A DNA stretch of 58,667 bases from Pseudomonadota bacterium (lineage in GTDB: Bacteria; Pseudomonadota; Gammaproteobacteria; Acidiferrobacterales; UBA6901). The stretch is taken from the NCBI GenBank assembly GCA_021785795.1, contig JAJYEK010000008.1:1-58667 (forward strand), read 5' to 3'. Under the pieces are notes generated by a model. The model did no database searches. It was given only the letters and a program-made list of their open reading frames with translations, and was not told the origin of the DNA. Shown piece by piece: positions 35,032-45,216 of the stretch (the stretch's first letter is position 1; every line of letters starts with the position of its first letter). The translations under genes were made by a program, and so were the position numbers.

Positions 35032-36228
35032 CTATCTCCCCCTGCCACGCAGCACGCCGATCGCACTGCTCTGAGCGGCACCTTCGGGCGCCGTCGTAGT
35101 GCCCGGTTCCGGCGCGGTCTGGGGCGTGCCGCCCGAACCGGCAAGACCGGCTTTGCCCGCTAGGCGGTCAAGCGGCAGATAGATCACGTTGTTCCCGCGC
35201 GGCAGGTCTACAAACACCTTGGTCGTGCTGCTCAGGACCTTCTGCATGGTCTGCAGGTACAAGCGCTCGCGTGTGACCTTGGGCGCCTTGTCATACTGGG
35301 TCACAATCTGCCCGAACCGGCTGGCATTGCCTTCGGCCTTTGCGATGACGCTCGCGCGATACCCCTCCGCCTCCAACACCATGCCGGCAGCCGCGCCCTT
35401 GGCACGCGGGATGATGTCGCGGGCATAGGCCTGTGCCTGGTCTATCACCCGATGTTCGTCCTCACGCGCCTTCACGGCATCTTCGAATGCGGCGGTCACC
35501 TGCTGCGGCGGTCTCGCATCCTGCATCTGCACGGTCACGATATGGATGCCGCAATGGTACTTGTCCAGGATCTTCTGCAGCAGCGTCTGGGTTTCCTGGG
35601 CAACGACGCCGCGTCCGTTTGTCAGCACGAAGTCCATCTTGGCCTGGCCGACCACCTCGCGCACCGCCGACTGCGCGGCCTGGATAATGGTCTCGGTCGG
35701 ATCCCGAACATCGAACAGGAAGGCGACGGGGTCCTTGATCTTGTACTGGATTGCCAGTTCAATGTCGATGATGTTTTCGTCACCGGTCAGCATCTCGGAT
35801 TCGCCCGGGACCTTGCGTGATCCACTTGCACGATCACTGCTGCGGTAGCCGATCTGCACGACGTATACGCGCTGCACGTTGACCTTGTCCACTGTTTCGA
35901 TCGGAAACGGAAAATGCCAGTGCAGGCCGGCTTCGGTCACCGCCACGTTGCGGCCGAACTCGAGCACCACGCCGCGCTCACCCTGCCGGATCATGTAGAA
36001 GCCGCTGGCCATCCACAGGGCCACCACGGCAATCAGGATGGCGCTGAAGCTGAACCGGCCCATGTGCCCGCCGCCGGCCCCTCCACGGCCGGGGCCACCT
36101 CCCCACAATCCCCCGAGCTTGCGCTGGATGTTCCGGACGATCTGATCCAGGTCAGGCGGTCCCTGATCCCTCTTGCGCTGACCCCAGGGATCTTTCCCCC
36201 CCGAGCCGCCGGGTTCGTTCCAAGCCAC
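35032..36228 (-). CDS. hflK: HflK, SPFH-domain membrane protein
   Basis: A 398-residue partner of HflC. The N-terminus is glycine-rich and cytoplasmic (GGSGGKDPWG), one helix follows near residues 75-95, then the SPFH domain (GERGVVLEFGRNVAVTEAG) and a C-terminal tail. A GTG at 36228, with GAGGGGA upstream, gives the usual VAWNEPGG start; the ATG at 36294 would add a segment not found in relatives. The C-terminal 35 residues are Pro/Thr-rich. Confidence 0.93.
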   Translation of the reverse strand: MAWNEPGGSGGKDPWGQRKRDQGPPDLDQIVRNIQRKLGGLWGGGPGRGGAGGGHMGRFSFSAILIAVVALWMASGFYMIRQGERGVVLEFGRNVAVTEAGLHWHFPFPIETVDKVNVQRVYVVQIGYRSSDRASGSRKVPGESEMLTGDENIIDIELAIQYKIKDPVAFLFDVRDPTETIIQAAQSAVREVVGQAKMDFVLTNGRGVVAQETQTLLQKILDKYHCGIHIVTVQMQDARPPQQVTAAFEDAVKAREDEHRVIDQAQAYARDIIPRAKGAAAGMVLEAEGYRASVIAKAEGNASRFGQIVTQYDKAPKVTRERLYLQTMQKVLSSTTKVFVDLPRGNNVIYLPLDRLAGKAGLAGSGGTPQTAPEPGTTTAPEGAAQSSAIGVLRGRGR

Positions 36229-36357
36229 GATCTTCCCCTCGTTGTATTTGCGCCGTGCGCCGGTTGCGCGCTGCGGCATTTTAACAGGACGCACGAAAAC
36301 TGCACCCTGCGCCGCGGCGAAATCCGCGGTCCCGCCACCCGCGACGGTAGGTTGGGT

Positions 36358-37677
36358 TTACGACACGGCGCCTGCCCGCTCTTCGGACCGCGCCGGCACG
36401 AGATATTCCGGTCGGAAGTCGTCCTGCTGCATGAGCCATTCAAAATCCGGCTGGCCGATCTCGACTTCCATCTGCCACTGTCCGCCCGGCAGCACCGCCT
36501 CGTCCGCGACAAACAGGCGCGAATGGATGAGCGCATGAAGCCGCCCGGCAGCCGACGGCAGCAGCAGGCAACGGGTGACGCGGTGGCGGCGGTAGTGCTC
36601 AGCCAGCGCATCCAGCAGCATCGGCACTCCGGCGCCGGTGGCTGCTGACAGCCATACCTTTCTCACCGTTCCGGATGCGTCCCGTTCCACCCGCGGCAGC
36701 TCGCCGGACCGGTCAATCTTGTTGAAAACCGTGATCCGGTCCAGATGCTCCGCATGAATCTCCGCGAGGACCTGATCCACCTGCTGCGCCTGATCCCGCC
36801 GCTCCGGATTGGCCGTATCCACCACATGCAGCAGCAGGTCGGCTTCTGTCACTTCCTCGAGCGTCGATTTGAATGCCTCGACCAGCTTGTGAGGCAGGTG
36901 CCGGATGAAGCCCACCGTATCGGCAAGAATGATGCTCGCGCGACCCGGCAGCTCCACCCGCCGCATGGTCGGATCGAGCGTGGCGAACAGCTGGTCGGCG
37001 GCATACACGCTTGCTCCGGTCAGCCGGTTGAACAGCGACGACTTGCCGGCATTGGTGTAACCCACCAGCGACACAGTCGGTATTGGAATCTTGTTGCGCG
37101 CCCGCCGGCGTCCGGCGCGCTGGCCGCGGACTTTGGCAAGCCGGCGGTTCAGGTGTTTCACCCGCTCGCGGATGAGCCGCCGGTCCGTTTCGAGCTGGGT
37201 CTCGCCGGGACCACGCAGACCGATGCCGCCCTTCTGCCGTTCCAGATGGGTCCATCCGCGCACCAGGCGGCTGGCCAGGTGATCGAGCTGCGCCAGCTCG
37301 ACCTGCAGCTTGCCCTCGTGGCTGCGTGCGCGCTGCGCAAAAATATCGAGGATCAGGCCGGTGCGATCGAGCACACGGCTGTCCGTGATCTTCCCGAGAT
37401 TGCGTTCCTGGGCGGGCGAGAGGTCGTGGTTGACCAGAACCAGGTCCGCCTGGTGCCGCAGCACCGCGGCGCGCACCTCGTCCGCCTTGCCCTTGCCGAT
37501 GTAGGTCGCAGCATCCGGCCGCTGGCGGTTCCCCAGCACTACCTCACATACCTCGGCGCCGGCGGATTGGGCGAGCAGCTGCAGCTCATCGACCTCGTTT
37601 TCCGCCTCGCTGTCCGGAAAACACAGGTTGACCACGACCGCGCGCTCTGCGGCCGGCCTGCCGGCGCCCTGGCGCAC
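36358..37677 (-). CDS. hflX: HflX ribosome-associated GTPase
   Basis: A 439-residue GTPase that binds 50S subunits and splits stalled ribosomes. The N-terminal domain ends in GIGLRGPGETQLETDRRLI; the G domain has GYTNAGKSSLFN (G1), DTVGFIRHLP (G3) and NKID (G4). The start is uncertain: a TTG at 37725 would overlap hfq by 44 bases, whereas the GTG at 37677 lies just past the hfq stop and gives a natural AGRPAAERAVVV N-terminus, so I use the latter. Fixed place in the hfq operon. Confidence 0.93.
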   Translation of the reverse strand: MRQGAGRPAAERAVVVNLCFPDSEAENEVDELQLLAQSAGAEVCEVVLGNRQRPDAATYIGKGKADEVRAAVLRHQADLVLVNHDLSPAQERNLGKITDSRVLDRTGLILDIFAQRARSHEGKLQVELAQLDHLASRLVRGWTHLERQKGGIGLRGPGETQLETDRRLIRERVKHLNRRLAKVRGQRAGRRRARNKIPIPTVSLVGYTNAGKSSLFNRLTGASVYAADQLFATLDPTMRRVELPGRASIILADTVGFIRHLPHKLVEAFKSTLEEVTEADLLLHVVDTANPERRDQAQQVDQVLAEIHAEHLDRITVFNKIDRSGELPRVERDASGTVRKVWLSAATGAGVPMLLDALAEHYRRHRVTRCLLLPSAAGRLHALIHSRLFVADEAVLPGGQWQMEVEIGQPDFEWLMQQDDFRPEYLVPARSEERAGAVS

Positions 37678-37681
37678 CGGA

Positions 37682-37945
37682 CTACTCGTTACCTGGGGCT
37701 TTTTCGCTGTCGTCGGAATGCTCAATGGAAAACTTCACCGGACGGCTGGGAACCACGGTGGATATGGCATGCTTGTAGATCATCTGGCTGACCGAATTCT
37801 TCAGCAAAACCACAAACTGGTCAAAGGATTCGATTTGTCCCTGCAGCTTGATCCCGTTGACCAGAAATATCGATACCGGGACCCGTTCCTTTCTCAGGAC
37901 ATTCAAGTAAGGGTCTTGTAGCGCCTGCCCTCTTTGCTGACTCAT
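37682..37945 (-). CDS. hfq: Hfq RNA chaperone
   Basis: An 87-residue Hfq with the standard core: [38 protein letters not shown], and the second Sm motif ending [14 protein letters not shown]. The C-terminal tail is short and acidic. It helps small RNAs pair with mRNAs. The start at 37945 has AGGAGAAC upstream. Lies 101 bases after miaA. Confidence 0.98.
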   Translation of the reverse strand: MSQQRGQALQDPYLNVLRKERVPVSIFLVNGIKLQGQIESFDQFVVLLKNSVSQMIYKHAISTVVPSRPVKFSIEHSDDSEKAPGNE

Positions 37946-38046
37946 GACAGTTCTCCTGTTCTTATCATCCGTGCCCACTGCGGCACTCTAGGTCGGAAAC
38001 TCCCGGGGATCCGCGCCGGGCCCACTGAAAATTATACCCTCTATAG

Positions 38047-38982
38047 TCACAAACTTCCGGATAAACGTTCCGCAACCCTGCGCTCGAATCCGCTTTGACT
38101 GCTGTCGAACCATGTTATATCCCGGACGGCACGCAGCCAGGTCAACTGGCGTTTGGCGAGCTGCCGTGTGGAGATGATACCCCTTTCGACCATTTCTTGG
38201 TAGTTGACGTTTCCGCTCAGGTATCCCCACACCTGGCGATAGCCCACCGTGCGTACCGACGGCAGTTCAGCAGACAGGTCTCCCCGCCGCCACAGCGCCT
38301 CGACCTCGGCGACGAATCCCTGTTGCAGCATCCCGTGAAAACGAACAGCAATACGTCGATGCAGTTCCGACCGCTCCCCCGGACATGCCGCCAGCCTGAT
38401 CACACGATAAGGCAGGGCCGGGCGCGGGCCCGCCGTCAGCTCGCTCAAGGGCCTGCCGCTGACTTCGATCACCTCCAGTGCCCGCTGAATGCGCTGCGCA
38501 TCGTGCCGGTCGATGCGCTTGGCAGTGGCCGGATCGCACCGGCGCAGCCGCTCGTGCATCGCCGGCCATCCGGCAAGCCCGGCTTCCTCGGCAAGTCTGC
38601 GGCGCACCGCGTGATCGGCGGAAGGCAGCTGTGACAGACCCGCTTCCAGGACCCGGAAATAGAACATGGTGCCACCCACCAGTAGCGGGATGCGGCCCGC
38701 GGCAGTGATCGCCGCCATTTCGCGCAACGCGTCCGCGCGGAACTCCGCCGCCGAATAGGCCTGTGCCGGATCACGGATGTCGATCAGCCGATGAGTGGCG
38801 CAGGCCTGTTCCTCAAGGTTGGGCTTGGCGGTGCCGATATCCATACCGCGGTAAACCTGGGAGGAATCGACGCTGACGATTTCGACAGGCAGGCATGCAT
38901 GCAGGGCCAGCGCCAGCCGGGTCTTGCCGGCCGCGGTCGGCCCCATGACAAAGATGGCCGGCGGCCAGGTCTTCAGGCTCAT
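38047..38982 (-). CDS. miaA: tRNA dimethylallyltransferase
   Basis: A 311-residue enzyme adding the isopentenyl group to A37 of tRNAs reading U-starting codons. The P-loop is [12 protein letters not shown] near residue 14, then [31 protein letters not shown], and [12 protein letters not shown] near the C-terminus. Start 38982 matches the family; the longer ATG frame upstream covers non-conserved sequence. First gene of the miaA-hfq-hflXKC-purA group in this window (no mutL before it; the neighbour is a divergent HDOD gene). Confidence 0.96.
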   Translation of the reverse strand: MSLKTWPPAIFVMGPTAAGKTRLALALHACLPVEIVSVDSSQVYRGMDIGTAKPNLEEQACATHRLIDIRDPAQAYSAAEFRADALREMAAITAAGRIPLLVGGTMFYFRVLEAGLSQLPSADHAVRRRLAEEAGLAGWPAMHERLRRCDPATAKRIDRHDAQRIQRALEVIEVSGRPLSELTAGPRPALPYRVIRLAACPGERSELHRRIAVRFHGMLQQGFVAEVEALWRRGDLSAELPSVRTVGYRQVWGYLSGNVNYQEMVERGIISTRQLAKRQLTWLRAVRDITWFDSSQSGFERRVAERLSGSL

Positions 38983-39137
38983 GGGAAAAATTATGCCACG
39001 CCGAAGCAGATTCACAACCGCCCCGCCGCTTCGCGGCCGATCGTCTATGCTTCGGAGAGGTCCCCAGCGAATAAGCGCAGTCCGGACGCCGCACCACTGC
39101 CCGGGGCTCTGACCCATAAACACGAGGCCACGTAACC

Positions 39138-39977
39138 GTGCAAGTAACCATCGATCGTTTTGTCTCCACCCTGCTGGACGACATCAAGACCAACCGTCTC
39201 AAGCTTCCGATACTTCCGGAAGTGGCACTGAAGGTCCGCGAAGCGGTTTCCGACGGCAACGCGCCGGCCGCCCGCATCGCCCGCATCGTCAGCGCCGACA
39301 CAGCCCTTAGCGCACGCCTGATCCAGGTGGCGAACAGCCCGCTGTTTCGCGGCACCAACCGCATCGAGAGCGTACAGACCGCGATCGCGCGCCTCGGAGT
39401 GCCGCAGGTACGCAGCCTCGTCACCAGTCTCATCATGCAGCAGATGTACCGTACCCGCGTGCCGGCGCTCAAGCAGCGGATGCAGCGCCTGTGGGAACAC
39501 AGCACCGACGTGGCCGCGATCAGCCATGCGCTTGCGCGCAAGTTCACGACGCTCAAGCCCGACGAAGCCCTGCTGGCCGGACTGGTGCACGATATCGGCG
39601 CTCTTCCCATTCTGGCACGCGCCGAGGACGTACCCGAGCTTGCCGGAAACCCGGTCATGCTGGATGAGGTCATCGACAAGCTGCACGCGTCGGTGGGCCG
39701 GGTCATTCTGGAGGCGTGGAAGTTTCCTCCGGAGCTTGTGGCCGTCGCCGCCCAGCACGAGGATCTGATGCGCATCCCCGAGACGATCGACTATGTCGAC
39801 GTCGTGCTGGTGGCCAACCTGCACAGCTATCTGGGCACCAGCCACCGTTTCACCCGCATCGACTGGAGAACGATACCGGCCTTCACCATCCTCGGCCTCA
39901 CTCCTGACCAAAGCATCGCCGCCCTCGAAGAGGCGCGGTCCGACGTGAACGAGATGAAGAACCTGCTGGTGGCTTGA
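39138..39977 (+). CDS. HDOD domain protein
   Basis: A 279-residue cytoplasmic HDOD (metal-dependent output domain) protein, a non-catalytic relative of HD phosphohydrolases used in signalling. Typical blocks: [63 protein letters not shown] near residue 140. It starts with GTG at 39138. It has no GGDEF or EAL partner domain, and no operon neighbour on this strand. Confidence 0.87.
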   Translation: MQVTIDRFVSTLLDDIKTNRLKLPILPEVALKVREAVSDGNAPAARIARIVSADTALSARLIQVANSPLFRGTNRIESVQTAIARLGVPQVRSLVTSLIMQQMYRTRVPALKQRMQRLWEHSTDVAAISHALARKFTTLKPDEALLAGLVHDIGALPILARAEDVPELAGNPVMLDEVIDKLHASVGRVILEAWKFPPELVAVAAQHEDLMRIPETIDYVDVVLVANLHSYLGTSHRFTRIDWRTIPAFTILGLTPDQSIAALEEARSDVNEMKNLLVA

Positions 39978-39992
39978 GCCGCTGCGGAGCGC

Positions 39993-41522
39993 TCAGCTTC
40001 CTCCGGATTCCGGACGCATGTGCGGGAAGAGGATCACGTCGCGTATGCTGGGGGAGTCGGTGAACAGCATCACCAGCCGGTCGACCCCGATCCCTTCTCC
40101 GGCAGTCGGCGGCATTCCGTGCTCCAGCGCACGCACGTAATCGGCGTCGAAATGCATCGCCTCCTCGTCGCCGGCCTCCTTCTCCTCAACCTGCCGGCGG
40201 AAGCGTTCCGCCTGGTCTTCGGCATCGTTCAGTTCCGAGAAGCCATTGGCAATCTCGCGCCCGCCGACGAAGAACTCGAATCGGTCGGTTACGGACGGGT
40301 CCTGGTCGTTGCGCCGAGCAAGTGGTGAGACCTCGGTCGGATAGGCGGTGATGAACGTCGGATCCCGGAGCTTCGGCTCGACTGTCTTTTCGAAGATCTC
40401 GATCTGGAGCTTGCCGAGCCCGTAGCTTTCCTTGAGCGGGATGCCCAGGCCGGCGGCGACGCGACGGGCCGCCTGCGGCGCGTCCAGGTCGGGGGCAGCG
40501 ATGTCAGGGTTGAAGTGCAGGATCGATTCCTTGACGGTCATGCGTGCGAACGGCCTGCCGAATTCGTAATCCTCGCCCTGGTAGCGCAGCCGGCTTGTGC
40601 CGGCAATCTCCAGCGCCAGCGCGCGCAGCATTTCTTCGGTGAGGTTCATCAGGTCGTGGTAATCCGCATAGCCCTGGTAGAACTCCAGCATCGTGAATTC
40701 CGGGTTGTGCCGCGTCGACAGGCCCTCGTTGCGGAAGTTGCGGTTGATTTCGAAGACCTTCTCGAAACCACCCACGACCAGACGCTTGAGGTAAAGCTCC
40801 GGGGCAATACGCAGGAACAGCTGCATATCGAGCGCATGATGATGGGTGACAAACGGCCGTGCCGTGGCGCCGCCGGGGATCGCCTGCATCATCGGAGTCT
40901 CGACCTCCATGAATCCCCGATCGGTCAGAAAGCGGCGCAAGAAACTGACGATTTCCGAACGCACACGGAAGGTTGTCCGCGTCACTTCGTTCATGATCAG
41001 GTCGAGATAGCGCTGGCGGTAGCGCGTCTCCTGGTCCGCCAGTCCGTGAAACTTTTCCGGCAGCGGCCGCAGCGCCTTGGTAAGCAGCCGCAGCGAATCG
41101 GTCCGCACCGACAGTTCTCCTGACTTGGTCTTGAACAGCGTCCCTTCTGCTCCAAGGATGTCGCCGATGTCCAGCTTCTTGAATTCCTGGTATGCCGTCT
41201 CCCCGAGCACATCGCGCTGCACGTAGAGCTGGATACGCCCGGACATGTCCTGCAAGTGCACGAAGCTCGCCTTGCCCATGACACGGCGCGTCATGAGACG
41301 GCCCGCCACCCGCACCCGCACCGGCTGCGCCTCGAGCGTCGCGACGTCGGAACCGTCGTAACGCGCGTGCAGTTCACCCGCCACGACGTCGCGGCGGAAG
41401 TCGTTGGGAAATGCCAGCCCCCGTTCGCGCAGCTCCGCAAGCTTGGCCCGACGCTGGACGATCTGCGCATTCTCGTCGGAAACGGAGGGGGGGGTGTGGT
41501 CGTCGGCGGATGACAAGTTCAT
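39993..41522 (-). CDS. lysS: Lysyl-tRNA synthetase, class II
   Basis: A 509-residue synthetase. The OB-fold anticodon domain spans about 60-160 ([23 protein letters not shown]). Class II motifs: motif 1 GFMEVETPM, motif 2 [18 protein letters not shown], motif 3 [10 protein letters not shown] near the C-terminus. Full length. It follows prfB, as in many gammaproteobacteria. Confidence 0.97.
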   Translation of the reverse strand: MNLSSADDHTPPSVSDENAQIVQRRAKLAELRERGLAFPNDFRRDVVAGELHARYDGSDVATLEAQPVRVRVAGRLMTRRVMGKASFVHLQDMSGRIQLYVQRDVLGETAYQEFKKLDIGDILGAEGTLFKTKSGELSVRTDSLRLLTKALRPLPEKFHGLADQETRYRQRYLDLIMNEVTRTTFRVRSEIVSFLRRFLTDRGFMEVETPMMQAIPGGATARPFVTHHHALDMQLFLRIAPELYLKRLVVGGFEKVFEINRNFRNEGLSTRHNPEFTMLEFYQGYADYHDLMNLTEEMLRALALEIAGTSRLRYQGEDYEFGRPFARMTVKESILHFNPDIAAPDLDAPQAARRVAAGLGIPLKESYGLGKLQIEIFEKTVEPKLRDPTFITAYPTEVSPLARRNDQDPSVTDRFEFFVGGREIANGFSELNDAEDQAERFRRQVEEKEAGDEEAMHFDADYVRALEHGMPPTAGEGIGVDRLVMLFTDSPSIRDVILFPHMRPESGGS

Positions 41523-41605
41523 GATCCTCGAATGGCGGCTAGACCGTGCGGTTAACCGGCGGCAGCCGCTCGGCGCGCGCCGGACCCGTGTTGCAGGGAC
41601 ATTCT

Positions 41606-42704
41606 TTAGAGCCCGCTCTTCAGGCTGGCCTCGATAAAGCGGTCGAGGTCGCCGTCCAGCACGGCCTGAGTATTTGCGACCTCCACGCCCGTACGCAAGT
41701 CCTTGATGCGTGACTGGTCGAGCACATAGGAGCGGATCTGATTGCCCCAGCTGATATCGGACTTTGATTCCTCCAGCTTCTGCTGGGTCTCGCGTTTACG
41801 GCGCAGTTCGGCCTCGTACAGGCGCGCCTTGAGCATGGACATCGCGGCCGAACGGTTTTTGTGCTGGGAGCGGTCGCTCTGGCACTGCACGACGATGCCC
41901 GTAGGCACGTGCGTGATGCGTATGGCGGATTCGGTGCGGTTCACGTGCTGCCCGCCGGCACCGCTGGCACGGTAGGTATCGACGCGCAGATCTGCGGGAT
42001 TGATGTCGATGTCGATATCCTCATCGACTTCCGGGTAGACGAATACCGAGGCAAACGAGGTGTGTCGCCGGTTTCCGGAGTCGAACGGAGATTTGCGCAC
42101 CAGGCGGTGGACGCCGGTCTCGGTGCGAAGCCAGCCGTAGGCGTGGTCGCCCATGAACTTGACCGTCGCGCTCTTGATACCGGCGACTTCCCCGTCGGAC
42201 TGCTCGACCAGTTCGGTACCGAAACCGCGCCGTTCGCCCCAGCGCAGGTACATGCGCAGCAGCATCTGCGCCCAGTCCTGCGCCTCGGTGCCTCCCGATC
42301 CAGCCTGGATGTCGAGGTAGGCGTTGGCATGATCCATTTCGCCCGCGAACATCCGCTCGAATTCGAGCTGGGACAGCCGCTGCTCCAGCCCCTCGACATC
42401 GCGGGCGACCGACACCAGCACACCTTCGTCGGCTTCCTCGCGCGCGAGCTCCAGCAGCGCCCCCGCGTCTTGCAGCCCGGCATCGAGCCGCTGCAGGGTG
42501 GCGACCACGTTTTCCAGACGTGCGCGCTCGCGTCCAAGTTCCTGTGCGCGCCCGGGATTGGACCAGACGTTCGGCTGCTCGAGTTCGCGCACTACCTCCG
42601 CCAGGCGTTCCTGCTTGCCGGCAAAGTCAAAGATACCCCCTGAGCGCAGCAGCGCGCTTTCCGAGATCGTCCAGTCTATGCAACAGCGGATTGATGTCTT
42701 CCAT
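41606..42704 (-). CDS. prfB: Peptide chain release factor 2, programmed frameshift
   Basis: RF2, which ends translation at UGA and UAA. The gene starts at an ATG at 42704 ([17 protein letters not shown]) and runs into an in-frame TGA at 42627-42629. Just before it is AGGGGGTATCTTTGAC: an internal Shine-Dalgarno-like AGGGGG and the CTT-TGA-C slip site, which cause +1 frameshifting when RF2 is scarce. The second frame continues to 41606 with the SPF recognition motif and GGQ peptidyl-hydrolysis motif ([13 protein letters not shown]). Joined length about 365 residues, normal for RF2. Confidence 0.96.
42627..42641 (-). promoter_or_regulatory. RF2 autoregulatory +1 frameshift site
   Basis: Read on the minus strand: AGGGGGTATCTTTGA. 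The purine run pairs with 16S rRNA, CTT is the slippery codon and TGA the regulatory stop. It matches the Escherichia coli prfB site closely. Confidence 0.93.
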
Positions 42705-42793
42705 ACGGGCCCGAGCCTTCTGTCCCGTTTCGGGATTTCGGCAATTTAATTATGTTTAAACAGTATATTATGAACTATTATTCAAATATTACA
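42705..42793 (-). promoter_or_regulatory. AT-rich leader and probable promoter of prfB
   Basis: An 89-base AT-rich island in otherwise GC-rich DNA between the unknown gene and prfB. TATACT near 42765 (minus strand) is a good -10 word, but no -35 stands out at the right distance. It probably drives prfB-lysS. Confidence 0.45.
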
Positions 42794-43360
42794 TCAACTT
42801 TCGGGCACGCGAATGCCCAGCACTTCTCCAATCACGCGCTTGACCGTCTTGATTGCGCCCGGCGCCTCGATTTCCATGATGTGCTCGATGACCCACCGAT
42901 TGTCCGTAACCGCCATCACTTCCGCGGCCTTTTCTCCGAGGTAACGCAGAAACCCGTAGCCCGGACCCTGCTCGCCAAATTCGAATTCGGCGTAGTCTGC
43001 GGCACGCGCATTGAGCGTGGAAATGAACGGACCAATATGGTCTCCGGGTCCCAGGAAATCGGCCAGGTTCGATTCCATGGTCTTGGCCAGGTGCAGGCCC
43101 AGCGCGTTCATGAACGTCGCACGGTCCTCCTCGCCCAGCTGCCCGTAGACAATGCGGTCCGTGATCTGAAGCAGGAAGGCGATGATCTCCGTGAGCAGCG
43201 CGGTATATTGGGCATCCGAGCTGATACGGAATTCCTCCTTCTCCATGTGCCGGCCAACCTCGTGCGCCACGCGCCAGATGGTCACGCCCACGACGCTGGC
43301 GCGATCCGCCAGGGTTTTCGGCCCCTTCGAACGAAACCTCGTTTTGACCCGGATTGCCAT
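42794..43360 (-). CDS. Conserved hypothetical protein (188 aa)
   Basis: A 188-residue soluble, mostly helical protein with no signal peptide. Features seen are a basic N-terminus (MAIRVKTRFRSKGPKTLAD), a long helical centre with LLTEIIAFLLQITDRIVYGQ, and ENNR-like C-terminal helix NRWVIEHIMEIEAPGAIKTV. I do not recognise the family and see no catalytic motif. It lies upstream of prfB with an 89-base gap and may be transcribed separately. The good codon use and lack of internal stops support a real gene. Confidence 0.75.
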   Translation of the reverse strand: MAIRVKTRFRSKGPKTLADRASVVGVTIWRVAHEVGRHMEKEEFRISSDAQYTALLTEIIAFLLQITDRIVYGQLGEEDRATFMNALGLHLAKTMESNLADFLGPGDHIGPFISTLNARAADYAEFEFGEQGPGYGFLRYLGEKAAEVMAVTDNRWVIEHIMEIEAPGAIKTVKRVIGEVLGIRVPES

Positions 43361-43527
43361 CGAACCTCCGCCGACTCTCGACCCCTCATTATAGAGGGAC
43401 AGGTGCCACCGCCGAAACCTCGATGGCGAATCCGGCGTTTGTGGCCCGCCCGTTCCCGGTTCGCAGACGCCAGCCGGCTCTGCTACAGTAACGGCCGTTC
43501 GACAAGACCGGATGGGCGAGATTGATT

Positions 43528-43959
43528 ATGTCGGGACTCGATATTGAACTGGCAAGCGGGATGGCAGCTTTCGAAGCCAAGGAATTCGCGCAGGCATGGC
43601 AGCTGCTCCGGCCGATAGCCGAAAAGGGCAATGCCCAGGCGCAGCATCGTCTGGCCATCATGTGCCAGAACGGCCTCGGAATGGTCAAGAACGACATGAT
43701 GGCATTCAAATGGATGCAGTCTGCGGCCGACCAGGGCTACGCCCTGGCGCAGCATGGCCTTGGCTTCATGTATCTCTATGGCGAATGCACGGAAAGGAAC
43801 CCGCTCAAGGCCATCGAATGGCTGCGCCGTGCTGCCGAACAGGGCATGACGGGATCACAGATGACGCTCGGAATGATCTACGAACAGGGACTGGGCGTGG
43901 AAAAGGACGAGGAGCAGGCCCGCAAGTGGTACCAAATGGCGGAATCCGCCCCGCATTGA
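43528..43959 (+). CDS. Sel1-repeat protein
   Basis: A 143-residue protein made of about three Sel1-type helical repeats (AQHRLAIMCQNGLGMVKNDMMAFKWMQSAA; ALAQHGLGFMYLYGE…; GSQMTLGMIYEQGLGV…). Such repeats bind partner proteins. No signal peptide, so cytoplasmic. The ATG at 43528 is used; a TTG six bases earlier is possible. Stands alone on the plus strand. Confidence 0.87.
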   Translation: MSGLDIELASGMAAFEAKEFAQAWQLLRPIAEKGNAQAQHRLAIMCQNGLGMVKNDMMAFKWMQSAADQGYALAQHGLGFMYLYGECTERNPLKAIEWLRRAAEQGMTGSQMTLGMIYEQGLGVEKDEEQARKWYQMAESAPH

Positions 43960-44021
43960 CCGGCCTCCGGGCAGCGTCCTGAGTTGGCCCGCCCGTCCCT
44001 GGGCAAGCGCTGCTGCAGCCG

Positions 44022-44216
44022 TTACTTCTTCCAAGCCGAGAAGCCGTCGGTCTTCTGGGCGATCCCGTCGCTGTAGCCGGCTTCATAGGCATCATTGACG
44101 CGCTGCTCTTCGCGCTTCGGGTTATGGAGATAGCCGCAAGCCCAGCCATTGACGTATTCCTGGTCCACGCCGGTTTTCTCCATCTTGGTGATCGTTTCGT
44201 AGTAGACGTTTGCCAT
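44022..44216 (-). CDS. Small conserved hypothetical protein (64 aa)
   Basis: A 64-residue soluble protein: MANVYYETITKMEKTGVD, then YVNGWACGYLHNP, a charged helix and YEAGYSDGIAQ, ending FSAWKK. The repeated GY…G/N-type aromatic pattern is distinctive, but I cannot name the family or a role. Codon use is normal for the region and the start context is acceptable, so I consider it real. Confidence 0.65.
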   Translation of the reverse strand: MANVYYETITKMEKTGVDQEYVNGWACGYLHNPKREEQRVNDAYEAGYSDGIAQKTDGFSAWKK

Positions 44217-44557
44217 GGATGTCTGATCCTCTTGAAAAAGTGTGGTTAATCGCCGCCGCTGAGGCGAGCCCGGGCCGCTATATTACTCAGGCAGGGCAGG
44301 TTTTCAACCGCAGGCGTCTGGATTTCCATCCGCTACGGCAGATCCAGCGACCGGAACGCTGCGCCAACCCGTCCCGTACCGGCCTGGCGCCAAGCCGCGG
44401 CCTGACCAGCGCCCGCAGCAACCCCCGGATGCGCGTGCCGCTCCGCCGCACAGCAGGACGGATAGGGATGTCGTGGCAGGCGCCGGTTGCACCCGGACGG
44501 CTGGCAGTGTGCGCCCGGTGGTAGATAATGCGGCCTCCCGGCCGCCTCCCAACCGGA
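44217..44557. other. Degenerate region, nothing functional recognised
   Basis: About 340 bases between the small gene and a phosphoesterase remnant. Frames on both strands are non-conserved. Probably decayed DNA from the same event that broke the phosphoesterase gene. Confidence 0.4.
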
Positions 44558-44833
44558 CATCGGCATGAGGTTACCGATGGCCGGGCTGTTGACCGGGACG
44601 TAGGGGTTGCCGGGAGCGGTCACCGGGTTCGGCAGGTTATCACGCGAGCGGGCGCTGATCGGAGGCAGACGCCAGTTCGCCTCGACAAACTTGTCGAAGG
44701 AAACGTGATCGGCATAGGTATGCACGACACCCACTCCGCGCGAGAAGCGCGAGACCACGATGAGCGGGATGCGGGTACCGTCGCCGAAGAAGTCGATCGG
44801 CCGGTCGCGCGGCCGCCCCCCCTGCTCCGGGAT
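44558..44833 (-). pseudogene. Phosphoesterase (acid phosphatase/phospholipase C type) C-terminal remnant
   Basis: About 92 codons that read like the end of an AcpA/PLC-type phosphoesterase: RPRDRPIDFFGDGTRIPLIV, then YADHVSFDKFVEANWRLPPI and SARSRDNLPNPVTAPGNPY to SPAIGNLM. Intact proteins are exported enzymes of 450 residues or more. Everything before this block is missing and the expected final residues after NLM are altered, so it is a broken relic. Confidence 0.75.
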
Positions 44834-45216
44834 CACACAGCGCAGCGCGCAGATGCGCATCGCCGATTTTTTGCATACAATCCGGCGGCTGAACGCCAGC
44901 GTCCGGAAAACGGCCTCCGACACCGTGATGCGCTGGTGGGGGTGGGCGCCGCACCGCAGGACGAGAACGGCCGCCCTATTTGGATTTCGAAACGACACTA
45001 TGAGCACATTGAGGGTTCCCGGGCGATCTTGGACCGGCAGCATGCCTGGCATCGGGTGCGCGCCGGCCGCGTCACATCCGCGCTCCGCCGACGCCGGCCA
45101 GTCCGGCTCTGGTGCAGCCAGTCCGCCGCCGGCTGTTCCCGCCGGCGACATGCGGCTGCCGTGGCAGCGTTCGTCACGGCGACCCTGAACGCTCCGGCTC
45201 CGGCTTCGACTACCCC
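44834..45216. other. Non-coding or decayed stretch before the LPS cluster
   Basis: About 380 bases between the phosphoesterase relic and the ligase gene. I find no recognisable gene. The 5' end of the ligase frame extends into it, and so the ligase start could lie as far back as 45112. No promoter is obvious. Confidence 0.4.
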
